Positions 42,647 through 56,976 of a stretch of DNA of 64,000 nt are shown one piece after another. Under the pieces are notes generated by a model. The model searched no databases. It worked only from the letters and a program-made list of their open reading frames with translations, and was not told the DNA's origin. Source of the DNA: Kribbella jejuensis (GTDB lineage: Bacteria; Actinomycetota; Actinomycetes; Propionibacteriales; Kribbellaceae). The stretch spans positions 496,001 to 560,000 of the forward strand of contig NZ_VFMM01000001.1 in assembly GCF_006715085.1 (NCBI RefSeq), read 5' to 3'. The translations under genes and the position numbers were made by a program. The stretch's first letter is position 1; each line of letters opens with the position of its first letter.

Positions 42647-42680
42647 GTTAAGGGCCACCCCTTGTGGGGTGGCCCTTAAC
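42647..42680 (-). terminator. rRNA operon terminator
   Basis: GTTAAGGGCCACCCC pairs perfectly with GGGGTGGCCCTTAAC across a TTGT loop, a 15-bp stem starting 11 bases beyond the 3' end of 5S rRNA. It is the clear end of the minus-strand rRNA operon. Confidence 0.9.
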
Positions 42681-42690
42681 AGTGTGAATG

Positions 42691-42808
42691 TCCGGCGGCG
42701 TCCTACTCTCCCACGACCTCCCGGTCGCAGTACCATCGGCGCTGAAGGGCTTAACTTCCAGGTTCGGAATGGAGACTGGGTGTTTCCCCGACGCTATGGC
42801 CACCGAAA
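42691..42808 (-). rRNA. rrf: 5S ribosomal RNA
   Basis: About 118 bases. On the minus strand it begins TTTCGGTGGCCATAGCG, contains ACCCAGTCTCCATTCCGAAC and AAGTTAAGCCCTTCAGCG, and ends GGACGCCGCCGGA, all standard 5S landmarks. It is the last RNA of the 16S-23S-5S operon. The exact ends are estimated from the family. Confidence 0.93.
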
Positions 42809-42946
42809 CTCTATGAGAACACTATCAACCTGCCAAGCCACACACCCCTTGAGGGTGTGATTGCTGGGGGTGACCGTATCCTGGGAACCGTACAGCGAAC
42901 GCGAACATCGTTACATAGCGCAAAATCAAGGCTTGAAGTTTAAGTG

Positions 42947-48053
<5,107 letters not shown>

Positions 48054-48974
48054 GAAAAATATAGACAACCGAAACCAAAGGCTCCGGACAGTCAACAACA
48101 TCGAATGATCCTTTGAATCAGAAACAACCATAAACTGGCTTGTTATCCGTAATAATTTCAAAGGAATCCACCCACAGACAACAATTATCCACACCCACAC
48201 CAGAAAACCCGGGGGGCTAGGAAGATCATTCAACGCCTGTGGACAGGGTTAATGCATCTTTCGGCATTGACTTTCGGCACGCTGTTGAGTTCTCAAGAAT
48301 CGGACGCACACCGCGCTTCGCACTTTCGTTTGAAGCTCCGGGGCAACTCGCCCTACTTTACTGTTTCGCTTTCAGCCGGTCAAATCGGCCTTTTCGATCC
48401 AGTCTCCCTGCGTGACTCAGCGTCCGAAACCCGCCGAGGCGTGTTTCGGCTTCCGAGACCTTCAGGGAGTTTGTTGGCGGCCCGGCCGCTTTCGCGTCCT
48501 GCGCTTCCGTCCAACAAGAAGAACATTACTGACATTCATGGTGCGGATGCAAATCGGGGTCCTGGACCGCTGTCCGAGGCTCCCGGCACCCGTCCTCGAC
48601 GCCGGGGACCGGTGCCGAGGGAAGCAGTGCTCGTCCCTCTGGTCACATCACTCACTGGCGTCTCCGCCAGCGACTCTTCCATCATGCCGTACCCACACAA
48701 GTCGTTTTCATGTGGTCGGTCAGACGACCGGTGGGAGCCGGTCAGCCGGCTCCCACCCGTCACGCACCGCACCGTCCAGCAGACGCCTCTCGGCGAGTGG
48801 CCGCTCGAAGCGGCTTAGGTTGAGGCCCGGGGTCATGAACCGGACGGCATGGGGTGTAACCGCCCTCCCCCAGTGCCTATTCCCGGGTAGACCGCAGTAC
48901 CGGAACCGGCATCCACCGGGCCGGCTCAACGCAACGGTGGATGCATCGAGTCAAGAGCGAGCACACCGCGGCAG
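48054..48974. other. rRNA leader and upstream region, no gene
   Basis: About 920 bp between 16S and the next gene. On the minus strand the leader contains TTGAGAACTCAACAGCGTGC (around 48275-48294), a block common in actinobacterial rRNA leaders. Further upstream (48500-48960) is likely promoter DNA. Two frames of about 190-205 codons cross this area but have no ribosome site or family likeness. GC-rich inverted segments near 48718-48756 (GGTGGGAGCCGG against CCGGCTCCCACC) form a hairpin. Confidence 0.6.
48523..48552 (-). promoter_or_regulatory. Candidate rRNA operon promoter
   Basis: On the minus strand TTGCAT (48552-48547) and TAATGT (48528-48523) are separated by 18 bp, a weak sigma-70-like pair about 470 bp before 16S. 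The operon may have several promoters. This one is suggested by spacing alone. Confidence 0.25.
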
Positions 48975-49202
48975 CTACCGCGACGGCTGTGGGGCTGAGC
49001 AGTCGATCTTCGGGTTGGCGCCCAGGTAGTTGAGTGGGCCGGCGACGATCGTCACCAGCGTTGTGCCGACTTTGGCACAGGTCGCGCTGGATCCCGCGAA
49101 GTAGTTTCGCTGCGCTGCAGCTGCCAGTCCTATGACCAGCCAGACAACGACGATGACCGCGATCGCACGGGACCCGGTCGTGGACGCTCTACGAGTGCGC
49201 AT
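48975..49202 (-). CDS. Small single-pass membrane protein
   Basis: A 75-residue protein of unknown function. A basic start (MRTRRASTTGSR) is followed by a hydrophobic helix AIAVIVVVWLVIGLAAAAQR, then a short outside segment with two cysteines (SATCAKVG and PKIDCSA) that could form a disulfide, and TTLVTIVAGPLNYLG between them as a second hydrophobic stretch. I chose ATG at 49202 because the helix then follows a positively charged start. Similar small proteins are frequent in actinobacteria, but no role is known to me. Confidence 0.7.
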   Translation of the reverse strand: MRTRRASTTGSRAIAVIVVVWLVIGLAAAAQRNYFAGSSATCAKVGTTLVTIVAGPLNYLGANPKIDCSAPQPSR

Positions 49203-49272
49203 GGCTGCCTCCGAGGTCGGCGTACCCCCGTGGGAACGTCCCACAAGTGCCCCCGGCGAGCGGCGCAGAAAC

Positions 49273-49476
49273 TCAGCGCTCGCGGAACTCGTAGTGCGGC
49301 TTGATGTGTTTGTTGACGTACGAGCCGATGCTCGGCGCGGCCAGCAGGGCCGCGAAGGTCGGCTGCGGTACGTCGAAGTACTGGTAGATGTAGCCGTTCA
49401 CGTACTCGAGCTCCAGCGTGCCGTCGGACCATCCGACCGATCGCACACTCGACGAGTTCACCGGGCGCCGCCTCAT
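49273..49476 (-). CDS. KTSC-domain protein
   Basis: A 67-residue protein made of one KTSC domain: VNSSSVRSVGWSDGTLELEY, then YIYQYFDVPQPTFAALLAA, and SIGSYVNKHIKPHYEF. The domain is a small beta-rich fold often fused to nucleases or found alone; its biochemical role is uncertain. ATG at 49476 has GGAAGGAG at good spacing, which excludes the longer GTG reading. It lies 51 bp before the HTH gene on the same strand and may be expressed with it. Confidence 0.8.
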   Translation of the reverse strand: MRRRPVNSSSVRSVGWSDGTLELEYVNGYIYQYFDVPQPTFAALLAAPSIGSYVNKHIKPHYEFRER

Positions 49477-49526
49477 CCGTGGCTCCTTCCGCACTCACGC
49501 TCCGCCTAGTCTGCCCGCCGAGACGG

Positions 49527-49886
49527 TCAGCGCGACGACGATCGCGTCGTGTCCTCGCTCTCGAGGCGCGCCAGGGCGCGGGCGAGGTCGCCGAGTGCCG
49601 CGTTGAGCTGGGTGAGCACGGTGTTGTCGATCGGCGTCCGCTCGTCCAGGCCGAGGTTGGCGGCGAACCGCTCGTGCGCGTCCGGCGGTGCTTGGTTGAG
49701 GTAGGTGTCGAGCGCCTGCTGGAGATGGGGACTGGGCACCAGCTCCGGTCTCTCCCGCCACTTCGTGAGCGTGCGCGGCGAAATCCCGAGCCGCTCGGCG
49801 AACGCCTCGTTCGTCATCCGCAGCGCGGTGCGCAGGGCGTGCGCGTGCCGGCCGGTCCACTCGTCGATCACTGGCATCCGATTCAC
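49527..49886 (-). CDS. Helix-turn-helix protein
   Basis: A 119-residue DNA-binding protein. The HTH is LRMTNEAFAERLGISPRTLT near residues 22-41, of Cro/C1 (XRE) type, followed by KWRERPELVP. The C-terminal 60 residues are helical (TVLTQLNAALGDLARALARL) and probably dimerise. A later ATG at MPVIDEW is an alternative start. The position upstream of the KTSC and small membrane genes suggests a local regulator, but the target is unknown. Confidence 0.8.
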   Translation of the reverse strand: MNRMPVIDEWTGRHAHALRTALRMTNEAFAERLGISPRTLTKWRERPELVPSPHLQQALDTYLNQAPPDAHERFAANLGLDERTPIDNTVLTQLNAALGDLARALARLESEDTTRSSSR

Positions 49887-50017
49887 TCCCTTGCGAGTCA
49901 GTTACTCCCTGCAATGAGAATATGGCGATTCGGTGATCGCCGGTGGGCAGAATTTGTGCGCTGTGGATACCGGTTGAGTTCCTGGTGCGGGCAGGCCTCC
50001 GAGCGTTGACTTGGCCC

Positions 50018-50311
50018 ATGGACGAGTTCAGCGGACGAACCGCGACGTTGCTCCACAGCTCGCAACGCCGCCACCTACGTATGGTCACCAGATCCGGGCC
50101 ACGCCGTTTCCAGTTGGTCCGCCACGAGGACGTGTCAGGTGTCAGCGGTACGGGCGTCGTCGCGGAGGGGGTCGAGTGGAGCGACGGGACCGTTGCGCTG
50201 CGCTGGGGCGGTTGCTTTCCGACCACCACTGTCTGGCAGGACGGTATCGACGCGCTGCTGACCGTCCACGGTCACAACGGCAGGACCACGATCCGTTGGC
50301 TGGACAAGTGA
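50018..50311 (+). CDS. Small conserved hypothetical protein
   Basis: A 97-residue protein beginning MDEFSGRTATLLHSSQRRHL and containing VAEGVEWSDGTVALRWGG and TTTVWQDGIDALLTVHG. It appears to be a beta-rich single domain with Trp and Gly turns. I do not recognise a function. ATG at 50018 fits the start of the conserved part; the longer upstream reading (from 49943) looks unrelated. It is divergent from the HTH gene, so that protein may regulate it. Confidence 0.65.
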   Translation: MDEFSGRTATLLHSSQRRHLRMVTRSGPRRFQLVRHEDVSGVSGTGVVAEGVEWSDGTVALRWGGCFPTTTVWQDGIDALLTVHGHNGRTTIRWLDK

Positions 50312-50382
50312 CCACGCGTATGACGACGCGTCTCGGACCCCGGCGAGGCGGCGCTCCCCTGCAGACACCCCGCCTCGCCGGC

Positions 50383-51396
50383 CTACTCGGTGAAGAACTG
50401 TTCGCGGTATTCCTTGTGCAGCTCCGGCTGGCCGTGCTGGCCGTCCTGACTATCGGCGCCGGCGTGCCGTGGGACCGGCCGCTGCTGGGATTCCGTCGCT
50501 GGGGTGGTCTGGCTCGCCGTGGCGGCCGTCGCGTCCGCCGCGGTCCGAGCCGCCTCGGTGAGTTCTTCGACCGCCGTGCTGAAGGCGAGTTCGGCGCGGG
50601 TCGGCCGTTGGCGTTCGATCTCTTCGGCGGTGGTTCGCCGAACCGGGAGGTCGTTCGCCGCGGCCGACAGTTCTGCCAACGTGTCCAGGAGGCCGAGTGC
50701 GGTCTCGACCTCGCCCGGGTGGTTGACGAGCCACCAAACCGCTGCCGACCCAGGCGTAGCGAAGACGTCGTCCTTCAGATAGGCGCGCTTGTCCTGCTCC
50801 ATCCGCCGCTCGAGCAGCGTGGTCTGCTCCCGTCGATGCAAGGCAGCGAGATGTTGGAGATGCTTCTGGTCCGCATCGGGCAAGCGCAGCCTGACCTCGG
50901 TCGCCCAACTGCGGACCTGCCCTTTCTCATCGAGCGCCGGCTCACCGAGCAGCGCCGCCAAGCGGTGCTGATTCAGGGCTTCCTCGGTCACCTGTTGCCG
51001 GGACGTCAAGGATCGCGCCCGGTCCAGCAAGGCGTCGACGGCGACAGCGCCGAGGTCGGCATGACGCGACCCCGACAGCACGGTCGACCACTGCACGACG
51101 GCCGAGAAGCTGAACTGGAAGTCCGGCGACGCGGATGGCAGCCGGACATCCGCAACGGTCCTCGACGGCGGCCCGGAGAACACTGGTTCCGGATCCGGCA
51201 GTACGACAGAACGCGCGGGCTGCGTCACGACCGGCCGCGGTGCGTCGGGCTGCTTCCACACAACGGACAACAGCACGAGCAGCACCACGATGAGCACCAC
51301 CGCCGCCCACGCCGGCAGTCCCACGATCAGCGAAACGACGTACAGCACCACGACAATTGCGGCAGCCGTCAGGAGCGTGTTCCGGTGGAGCTTCAT
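50383..51396 (-). CDS. Two-helix membrane protein, unknown
   Basis: A 337-residue protein. Two adjacent membrane helices occupy residues 8-50 (LLTAAAIVVVLYVVSLIVG and WAAVVLIVVLLVLLSVVW). The rest, about 280 residues, is cytoplasmic or external and mainly helical, with QHLAALHRREQTTLLERRM and ELTEAARTAADATAATA. The end is Gln/His-rich (DSQDGQHGQPELHKEYRE). GAAGGA precedes the ATG. It is encoded 204 bp after the caspase-like gene on the same strand, so the two might form an operon. Function is unknown. Confidence 0.65.
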   Translation of the reverse strand: MKLHRNTLLTAAAIVVVLYVVSLIVGLPAWAAVVLIVVLLVLLSVVWKQPDAPRPVVTQPARSVVLPDPEPVFSGPPSRTVADVRLPSASPDFQFSFSAVVQWSTVLSGSRHADLGAVAVDALLDRARSLTSRQQVTEEALNQHRLAALLGEPALDEKGQVRSWATEVRLRLPDADQKHLQHLAALHRREQTTLLERRMEQDKRAYLKDDVFATPGSAAVWWLVNHPGEVETALGLLDTLAELSAAANDLPVRRTTAEEIERQRPTRAELAFSTAVEELTEAARTAADATAATASQTTPATESQQRPVPRHAGADSQDGQHGQPELHKEYREQFFTE

Positions 51397-51600
51397 GGTG
51401 GCGTTCCTTCACCGCGTCGGGCGGAGGTCAACGGGTCGACCAAGGCGTACCCGTCGGCTTCCCCGTCCTCACACCGCCCGAGCCACCGTCAACCCAGACC
51501 ACAGACTGCGCCACACGACGAGTCCACAAAAAGTCTCGCATCCTTAACCGAAAGTAGCCGCCGCTTGCGTGTCGTCGGCCATTTGTCATCGGTCAACCGG

Positions 51601-52230
51601 TCAGCCCGCCATGGAGCGGAGGGCTTGGCGGGACGGGGTGAGCACCACGGGTTTGTACGGGCAGCGTTGGTCGGTGAGGGTTTCGTAGGCTCGGATGGCT
51701 CGGTTGGCGGCGTCCCAGCCTTGCTCGGCGGGGGTGCGGCCCAGGCCTCGGTTGCGGACGAGGGCGCCGTAGAAGGCGGAGCAGAAGACAGTGGCTTCGT
51801 ACCAGCCGATCACGGTGCTGGTGCCGATGTAGGTGATGTCGTCCTGGATGCAGTCGCGGATGGCGCGTTGCCATTTGCCGATGCCGGTTTTGCAGCCGTC
51901 GGCGATCACCACGCCGCTGGCGATGCCCCACTGGTGGTCGAGAAACCAATCGGCCAGGGACTTCAGGGAGACCTGGGTCTCGCCGTCGGTGGACAGAAAG
52001 GACGGTTCCTCGCTGTGGTCACCGTGTGCCATCACATGCAGCACGGTCGAGGGGGTGGTGAGGGCTGAGAACGCGGTCTCGTGGTCCCGGGTGCGGACGA
52101 AGTTCACGTCGAGGTACGGGCGGTCCCAGCCGGCGTTGATGTTGCCGGTGATGCCCTGCACGAAGGTCATCGACGCGTCGAACGAACTGTCCAGACCGAG
52201 GTCCACCAGAGTGATCAGCCGGTTCTTCAT
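51601..52230 (-). CDS. Minimal caspase/CHAT-like protein
   Basis: A 209-residue soluble protein. STVLHVMAHGDHSEEPSF places a His at residue 69 in an HG context, and SGVVIADGCKTGIGKW places a Cys at 113 after a hydrophobic strand. This His-Gly ... Asp-Gly-Cys pattern is that of the CHAT/caspase-like cysteine-protease fold. The protein consists of the catalytic domain only, without TPR, TIR or other partners. GGAGGGG precedes the ATG. Caspase-like proteins often act in bacterial immunity or programmed death, cleaving a neighbour-encoded target; here the candidate partner is the membrane protein encoded downstream. Enzyme activity is not shown. Confidence 0.65.
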   Translation of the reverse strand: MKNRLITLVDLGLDSSFDASMTFVQGITGNINAGWDRPYLDVNFVRTRDHETAFSALTTPSTVLHVMAHGDHSEEPSFLSTDGETQVSLKSLADWFLDHQWGIASGVVIADGCKTGIGKWQRAIRDCIQDDITYIGTSTVIGWYEATVFCSAFYGALVRNRGLGRTPAEQGWDAANRAIRAYETLTDQRCPYKPVVLTPSRQALRSMAG

Positions 52231-52420
52231 AAGCCCACCCCTCCAACGCTTTTCAGCAAATCCTCACGACCCGCGGAACCCATCATGAACCACGCCGCGG
52301 ACAGTTCGCGCGGGGGTATCACGAGGGTGAGACCGCCGTACGGCGTACGGCCGGAAAGCGCGGGTGCGGACGGTGATCGGCCTAGGCTGGCGGGGCAGCG
52401 TACGACGAAGGAGGACACCG

Positions 52421-53245
52421 ATGAGTCAGGCGCCGACAGTCACACTGAGTCACGGAAGCGCGATGCCGCGGGTCGGACTCGGAACGTGGCCGATGAACGA
52501 CGCGGACGCCGAGCGGACCGTGCGTACGGCGCTCGAGCTTGGGTATCGCCTGATCGACACGGCTGAGAACTACCGCAACGAGGTCGGTGTCGGGCGCGCG
52601 CTGAAGGTCGTGCCGCGGGACGAGGTGTTCGTGACGACGAAGTTCAACAAGCGGTGGCACAGCGTGGAGGGAGCGCGGCAGGCGTTCGAGGCCAGTGCGG
52701 AGCGGCTTGGCGTCGAGTACCTGGATCTGCTGCTCATCCATTGGCCGAATCCGGCGCAGGACCGGTACGTCGACGCGTGGCGCGGGCTGATCGCGTTGCG
52801 GGAGGCTGGGTTGGTGCGGGCCATTGGTACGTCGAACTTCAAGCCGGCGCATCTGCAGCGGTTGATCGACGAGACCGGGGTTGCTCCGGAGGTGAATCAG
52901 GTGCAGCTGAGTCCGGTGTGGGCGAAGGTGGCGGAGCGGGAATTCCACAAGCGGCACGGGATCGTGACCGAGGCCTGGAGTCCGCTGGGCAAGGGGACGG
53001 ATCTGCTGCACCACCCAACGGTGCAGGAGATCGCTGAGGCGCACGGGCGGACGGCGGGGCAGGTCGTGTTGCGATGGGAGACGCAACAGGACGTCGTACC
53101 GATTCCCAAGTCCGCCGATCCGGAGCGGCTGGCGGAGAATCTCGCGATCTTCGACTTCGAGTTGACAGGGGCCGAGTTGAGCGCGCTCACAGCACTGGAC
53201 GGAACGGCGAAGCCGGCGGCCGACTCAGACCGATCAGGCCACTAA
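52421..53245 (+). CDS. Aldo/keto reductase
   Basis: A 274-residue NADPH-dependent oxidoreductase with a TIM barrel. The catalytic tetrad is visible: Asp in GYRLIDTAENYRNE near residue 49, Tyr in the same block, Lys in VFVTTKFNKRW near 76, and His in LLLIHWPNPA near 109. PIPKSADPERLAEN near 225 is the cofactor phosphate-binding segment. AAGGAGG precedes ATG 52421. It resembles the 2,5-diketo-D-gluconate reductase branch. The physiological substrate is unknown. It is convergent with nrdJ and separated from it by a strong terminator. Confidence 0.9.
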   Translation: MSQAPTVTLSHGSAMPRVGLGTWPMNDADAERTVRTALELGYRLIDTAENYRNEVGVGRALKVVPRDEVFVTTKFNKRWHSVEGARQAFEASAERLGVEYLDLLLIHWPNPAQDRYVDAWRGLIALREAGLVRAIGTSNFKPAHLQRLIDETGVAPEVNQVQLSPVWAKVAEREFHKRHGIVTEAWSPLGKGTDLLHHPTVQEIAEAHGRTAGQVVLRWETQQDVVPIPKSADPERLAENLAIFDFELTGAELSALTALDGTAKPAADSDRSGH

Positions 53246-53301
53246 CGCGCCGCGGCAAGCGGGCCGGGCGCGGCGGCGGGGTGGGTGGGGTAGGCGCACT
53301 G

Positions 53302-53336
53302 CGGCCCCCGGGGGACGTGGGAAGTCCCGGGGGCCG
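53302..53336. terminator. Strong bidirectional terminator
   Basis: CGGCCCCCGGG (53302-53312) pairs with CCCGGGGGCCG (53326-53336), an 11-bp GC stem between the convergent aldo/keto reductase and nrdJ genes. Confidence 0.8.
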
Positions 53337-53354
53337 TGGTGCTTTCAGTTGGGG

Positions 53355-56294
53355 TTAGCTGCAGCCGGAGGTGCTGCCGCAGCCTTCGCAGACGTAGCAG
53401 GAGCCGCTGGGGCGCATCTTGGTGCCGCAGGTGAAGCAGAGCGGGGCGTCGACCGAGGTGCCGGTGATGAGTTCGAGCATCTCGGCGGTGGTGTGGGCCT
53501 CGCCCTTGATCGGCTTGGCGGAGACGGCGTCGGCCGGCTTCGCGGCGGCTTCGGCGGTGCCCGTGGTTCCGGTCGGTGCGGTGGTTTCGCTGGTGTCCGC
53601 GACCGGTTCGACCGACTTCAGCGACTCGGCCTCGGAGACCTCGACCGGGACCGGCTCGTACGACCCGGTGTCGAGCTGCCGGGACCGCTCCTCAGCGGAG
53701 TAGATCCCGAGCGCGGCGCGGTCGTCGAACGGCAGGTAGTCCAGCGCCAGGCGACGGAAGATGTAGTCCATGATCGACTGCGCCATCCGGACGTCCGGGT
53801 CGTCGGTCAGACCGGCCGGCTCGAACTTCAGGTTGGTGAACTTCTGGACGTACGTCTCCAGCGGTACGCCGTGCTGCAGAGCGATCGAGATCGCGATCGA
53901 GAACGCGTCCATCACACCGGCGAGCGTCGAACCCTGCTTGCCCATCTTCAGGAAGACCTCGCCCAGACCGTCGTCCGGGTAGGAGCCGGCGGTCATGTAA
54001 CCCTCGGCGCCACCGACGGTGAACGACGTGGTCCGGGACGGCCGCGACTTCGGCAGGCGCTTGCGGGTCGGCCGGTACTCGATCACCTTCTCGACGATCT
54101 TCTCGGCGACCGCCTCGGTCGACGCGGCGTCGTCCGCCGCGGCCTTCTTCGCCTTCGCGTCCGCCAGCGGCTGACCGACCTTGCAGTTGTCGCGGTACAC
54201 CGCGAGCGCCTTCAGGCCGAGCTTCCAGCCCTGGAAGTAGACGTCGGCGATCTCCTCGACCGTCGCTGTCTCCGGCAGGTTCACCGTCTTCGAGATCGCG
54301 CCGGACAGGAACGGCTGCGCGGCGGCCATCATCCGGACGTGGCCCATCGGCTTGATGGCCCGCTCGCCCATCGCGGTGTCGAAGATCTCGTAGTGCTCCG
54401 GCTTCAGGCCCGGGGCGTCGACGACGTGACCGTTCTCCGCGATGTACTCGACGATCGCCTCGATCGTCTCCTCGGTGTAGCCGTACTGCCGCAGGGCCCG
54501 CGGGACGGTCTGGTTGACGATCTGCATCGAGCCGCCGCCGACCAGCTTCTTGAACTTGACCAGCGAGAAGTCCGGCTCGATGCCGGTGGTGTCGCAGTCC
54601 ATCATGAAGCCGATGGTGCCGGTCGGCGCGAGCACCGAGGCCTGCGCGTTCCGCCAGCCGTTCTTGGCACCGATCTTCAGGACGCCGCCCCAGGCCGCGG
54701 TGGCGTGCTGCTGGACGTCCTTGTCGATCTCGTGCACGGTCCGGATCGCGTCGTTCGCCGCGGCGTGCTTGCGCATCACCCGGGTGTGCGCGTCCTTGTT
54801 CCGCTCGAAACCGTCGTACGCGCCGACGATGCCGGCCAGCTCCGCGGAGCGCTTGTACGACGTACCGGTCATCAGCGAGGTGATAGCGCCCGCCAGCGCG
54901 CGACCACCGTCGGAGTCGTACGCGTGACCAGTCGCCATCAGCAGCGCGCCAAGGTTCGCGTACCCGATGCCGAGCTGCCGGTACGCCCGCGTGGTGGCGC
55001 CGATCGCCTCGGTCGGGAAGTCCGCGAAGCAGATCGAGATGTCCATCGCGGTGATAATCAGCTCGACCGCCTTGACGAACTTCTCCGAGTCGAACATGTC
55101 GTCGTCGCGGAGGAACTTCATCAGGTTCAGCGACGCGAGGTTGCAGGACGAGTTGTCCAGGTGCATGTACTCCGAGCACGGGTTGGACGCGGTGATCCGG
55201 CCCGTCTCCGGGGTGGTGTGCCAGTCGTTGATGGTGTCGTCGTACTGCAGGCCGGGGTCGGCGCAGGCCCACGCGGCCTGGGCGATCTTGTCGAACAGCG
55301 TCCGCGCGTCGACGGTCTCGATCACCGAGTTGTCCAGCCGCGCGCGCAGCCCGAACTCCCCCTTCTCCTCGACCGCGCGCATGAACTCGTCCGAGACCCG
55401 GACCGAGTTGTTCGCGTTCTGGTACTGCACGGAGGTGATGTCGCGACCGCCGAGGTCCATGTCGAAGCCCGCGTCCCGCAGGACCCGGATCTTCTCCTCC
55501 TCGCGCATCTTGGTATCGACGAACTCCTCGATGTCGGGGTGGTCGACGTCCAGTACGACCATCTTCGCGGCCCGCCGGGTGGCGCCGCCGGACTTGATCG
55601 TGCCGGCCGACGCGTCCGCGCCGCGCATGAAGCTGACCGGGCCGGACGCGGTGCCGCCGGAGGACTGCAGCAGTTCCTTCGAGGAGCGGATCCGGGACAG
55701 GTTCAGGCCGGCGCCGGAGCCGCCCTTGAAGATCAGGCCCTCTTCCTTGTACCAGTTCAGGATCGACTCCATCGAGTCGTCCACGGCGAGGATGAAGCAG
55801 GCCGACACCTGCTGCGGCGAGGACGTACCGACGTTGAACCAGACGGGCGAGTTGAAGCTGAAGTACTGGTGCAGGAGCAGCCAGGTGATCTCCTGCTCGA
55901 AGACCTCGGCGTCGGCAGGCGAGCTGAAGTAGCCGTGCTCCTCGCCCGCCTTGCGGTAGGTCTTCACGACCCGGTCGAGCAGCTGCTTGAGGCTCCACTC
56001 CCGGTTGTCGTGGCTGACCGCGCCACGGAAGTACTTCGTGGTGACGATCGTGGAGGCGTTCACACTCCAGAAGTCGGGGAACTCCACCCCGCGCTGCTCG
56101 AAGACGGTCTCACCGGTCTTCCAGTTCTGCTGGACGACGTCGCGACGCTCCCACGTCACCTCGTCGTAGGGGTGCACGCCCTCGGTGCTGAATACGCGCT
56201 CGATGGTGAGTCCCGTGGGCGCGTTCTTCCGCCCGCGGAACCCGGCCGTCGACCGCTTGGTCGACCCCGAGTGGCCGGTCACCGTCTCTGTCAT
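53355..56294 (-). CDS. nrdJ: Vitamin B12-dependent ribonucleotide reductase
   Basis: A 979-residue class II ribonucleotide reductase, which makes deoxynucleotides with adenosylcobalamin as radical source and works with or without oxygen. The glycyl/thiyl barrel carries GTSSPQQVSACFILAVDDS near residue 160 and NPCSEYMHLDNSSCNLASLN near 375, containing the catalytic cysteine and the NPCSE signature. The C-terminus has a redox Cys cluster (CFTCGTKMRPSGSCYVCEGC) for electron transfer. The length is normal, so no intein is present. I chose ATG at 56294, preceded by GAGGAG; a longer frame upstream is the antisense of nrdR. It lies 110 bp after nrdR and is probably repressed by it. Confidence 0.95.
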   Translation of the reverse strand: MTETVTGHSGSTKRSTAGFRGRKNAPTGLTIERVFSTEGVHPYDEVTWERRDVVQQNWKTGETVFEQRGVEFPDFWSVNASTIVTTKYFRGAVSHDNREWSLKQLLDRVVKTYRKAGEEHGYFSSPADAEVFEQEITWLLLHQYFSFNSPVWFNVGTSSPQQVSACFILAVDDSMESILNWYKEEGLIFKGGSGAGLNLSRIRSSKELLQSSGGTASGPVSFMRGADASAGTIKSGGATRRAAKMVVLDVDHPDIEEFVDTKMREEEKIRVLRDAGFDMDLGGRDITSVQYQNANNSVRVSDEFMRAVEEKGEFGLRARLDNSVIETVDARTLFDKIAQAAWACADPGLQYDDTINDWHTTPETGRITASNPCSEYMHLDNSSCNLASLNLMKFLRDDDMFDSEKFVKAVELIITAMDISICFADFPTEAIGATTRAYRQLGIGYANLGALLMATGHAYDSDGGRALAGAITSLMTGTSYKRSAELAGIVGAYDGFERNKDAHTRVMRKHAAANDAIRTVHEIDKDVQQHATAAWGGVLKIGAKNGWRNAQASVLAPTGTIGFMMDCDTTGIEPDFSLVKFKKLVGGGSMQIVNQTVPRALRQYGYTEETIEAIVEYIAENGHVVDAPGLKPEHYEIFDTAMGERAIKPMGHVRMMAAAQPFLSGAISKTVNLPETATVEEIADVYFQGWKLGLKALAVYRDNCKVGQPLADAKAKKAAADDAASTEAVAEKIVEKVIEYRPTRKRLPKSRPSRTTSFTVGGAEGYMTAGSYPDDGLGEVFLKMGKQGSTLAGVMDAFSIAISIALQHGVPLETYVQKFTNLKFEPAGLTDDPDVRMAQSIMDYIFRRLALDYLPFDDRAALGIYSAEERSRQLDTGSYEPVPVEVSEAESLKSVEPVADTSETTAPTGTTGTAEAAAKPADAVSAKPIKGEAHTTAEMLELITGTSVDAPLCFTCGTKMRPSGSCYVCEGCGSTSGCS

Positions 56295-56404
56295 GTTGGC
56301 TCCTCGCCCTTCGTCTGCACTGCCGCGGTCTGTCGGGACCGCCCCGTTGGAGTACTGCGTGTACTTCGACTTCCGCACTACTTTGGAACTGCCGTTCCCC
56401 CGGT

Positions 56405-56893
56405 TTACGTCTGTTGGGCCGGCTGCGTCGGCTCCGTGCCCTGCGGCTCCTTCTCGGCCCGCAGCAGCGCGATCTCGGTCTCGAAATCGTCGGCCGACTC
56501 GAACTGCCGGTACACGCTCGCGAAGCGCAGGTACGCCACCTCGTCCAGCTCCCGCAGCGGCCCGAGGATCGCGAGTCCGACCTCGTGCGCGGGAACCTCC
56601 GGCGAGCCGCTGCCCTTCAGCGCGTCCTCGACCTTCTGCCCCAGGCGGGCGAGCTGGTCGGCGTTCACCGGCCGGCCCTTGCACGCCTTGCCGACCCCGC
56701 TGATGACCTTCTCGCGGCTGAACGGCTCGGTCGCGCCGGAGCGCTTCACGACCGTGAGCTGCATCTGCTCGACGGTGGTGAACCGCTTCTCGCAGACCGG
56801 GCACTGCCGCCGGCGGCGGATCGCTCCGCCGTCCTCGGCCACCCGGCTGTCGACCACCCGGGAGTCGGCGTGCCGGCAATACGGACAGTGCAC
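56405..56893 (-). CDS. nrdR: Transcriptional repressor NrdR
   Basis: A 162-residue regulator of ribonucleotide reductase genes. The N-terminal zinc ribbon has CPYC near residue 3 and CPVC near 31, separated by the basic strand [16 protein letters not shown]. The ATP-cone domain starts at [18 protein letters not shown] near residue 46. The short acidic C-terminus is usual in actinobacteria. NrdR binds paired boxes when loaded with ATP/dATP. It precedes nrdJ on the same strand, and two matching boxes lie upstream of its own start, so it should repress the nrdR-nrdJ operon. Confidence 0.95.
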   Translation of the reverse strand: MHCPYCRHADSRVVDSRVAEDGGAIRRRRQCPVCEKRFTTVEQMQLTVVKRSGATEPFSREKVISGVGKACKGRPVNADQLARLGQKVEDALKGSGSPEVPAHEVGLAILGPLRELDEVAYLRFASVYRQFESADDFETEIALLRAEKEPQGTEPTQPAQQT

Positions 56894-56976
56894 GACGAAT
56901 CACTTCCTCCCGTGACCATCCTGGGGATGGTTTGTGGATCAGCCTGGGGACAACCTGTGTAGAACCTGTGTGCAAC

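Noticed and set aside
48252..49029. Two overlapping ~190-205-codon frames upstream of 16S
   Set aside because: They have no ribosome site or family likeness, and lie in rRNA leader/promoter DNA.
53355..56294. Intein in nrdJ
   Set aside because: The length (979 residues) is normal for class II enzymes, and no intein splice motifs are seen near the active-site segments.
53349..56915. 1188-codon plus-strand open frame opposite nrdJ and nrdR
   Set aside because: It is the antisense of two well-supported genes in high-GC DNA. It reads as Arg/Gly/Val/Asp-rich sequence without domains, and no ribosome site precedes it.
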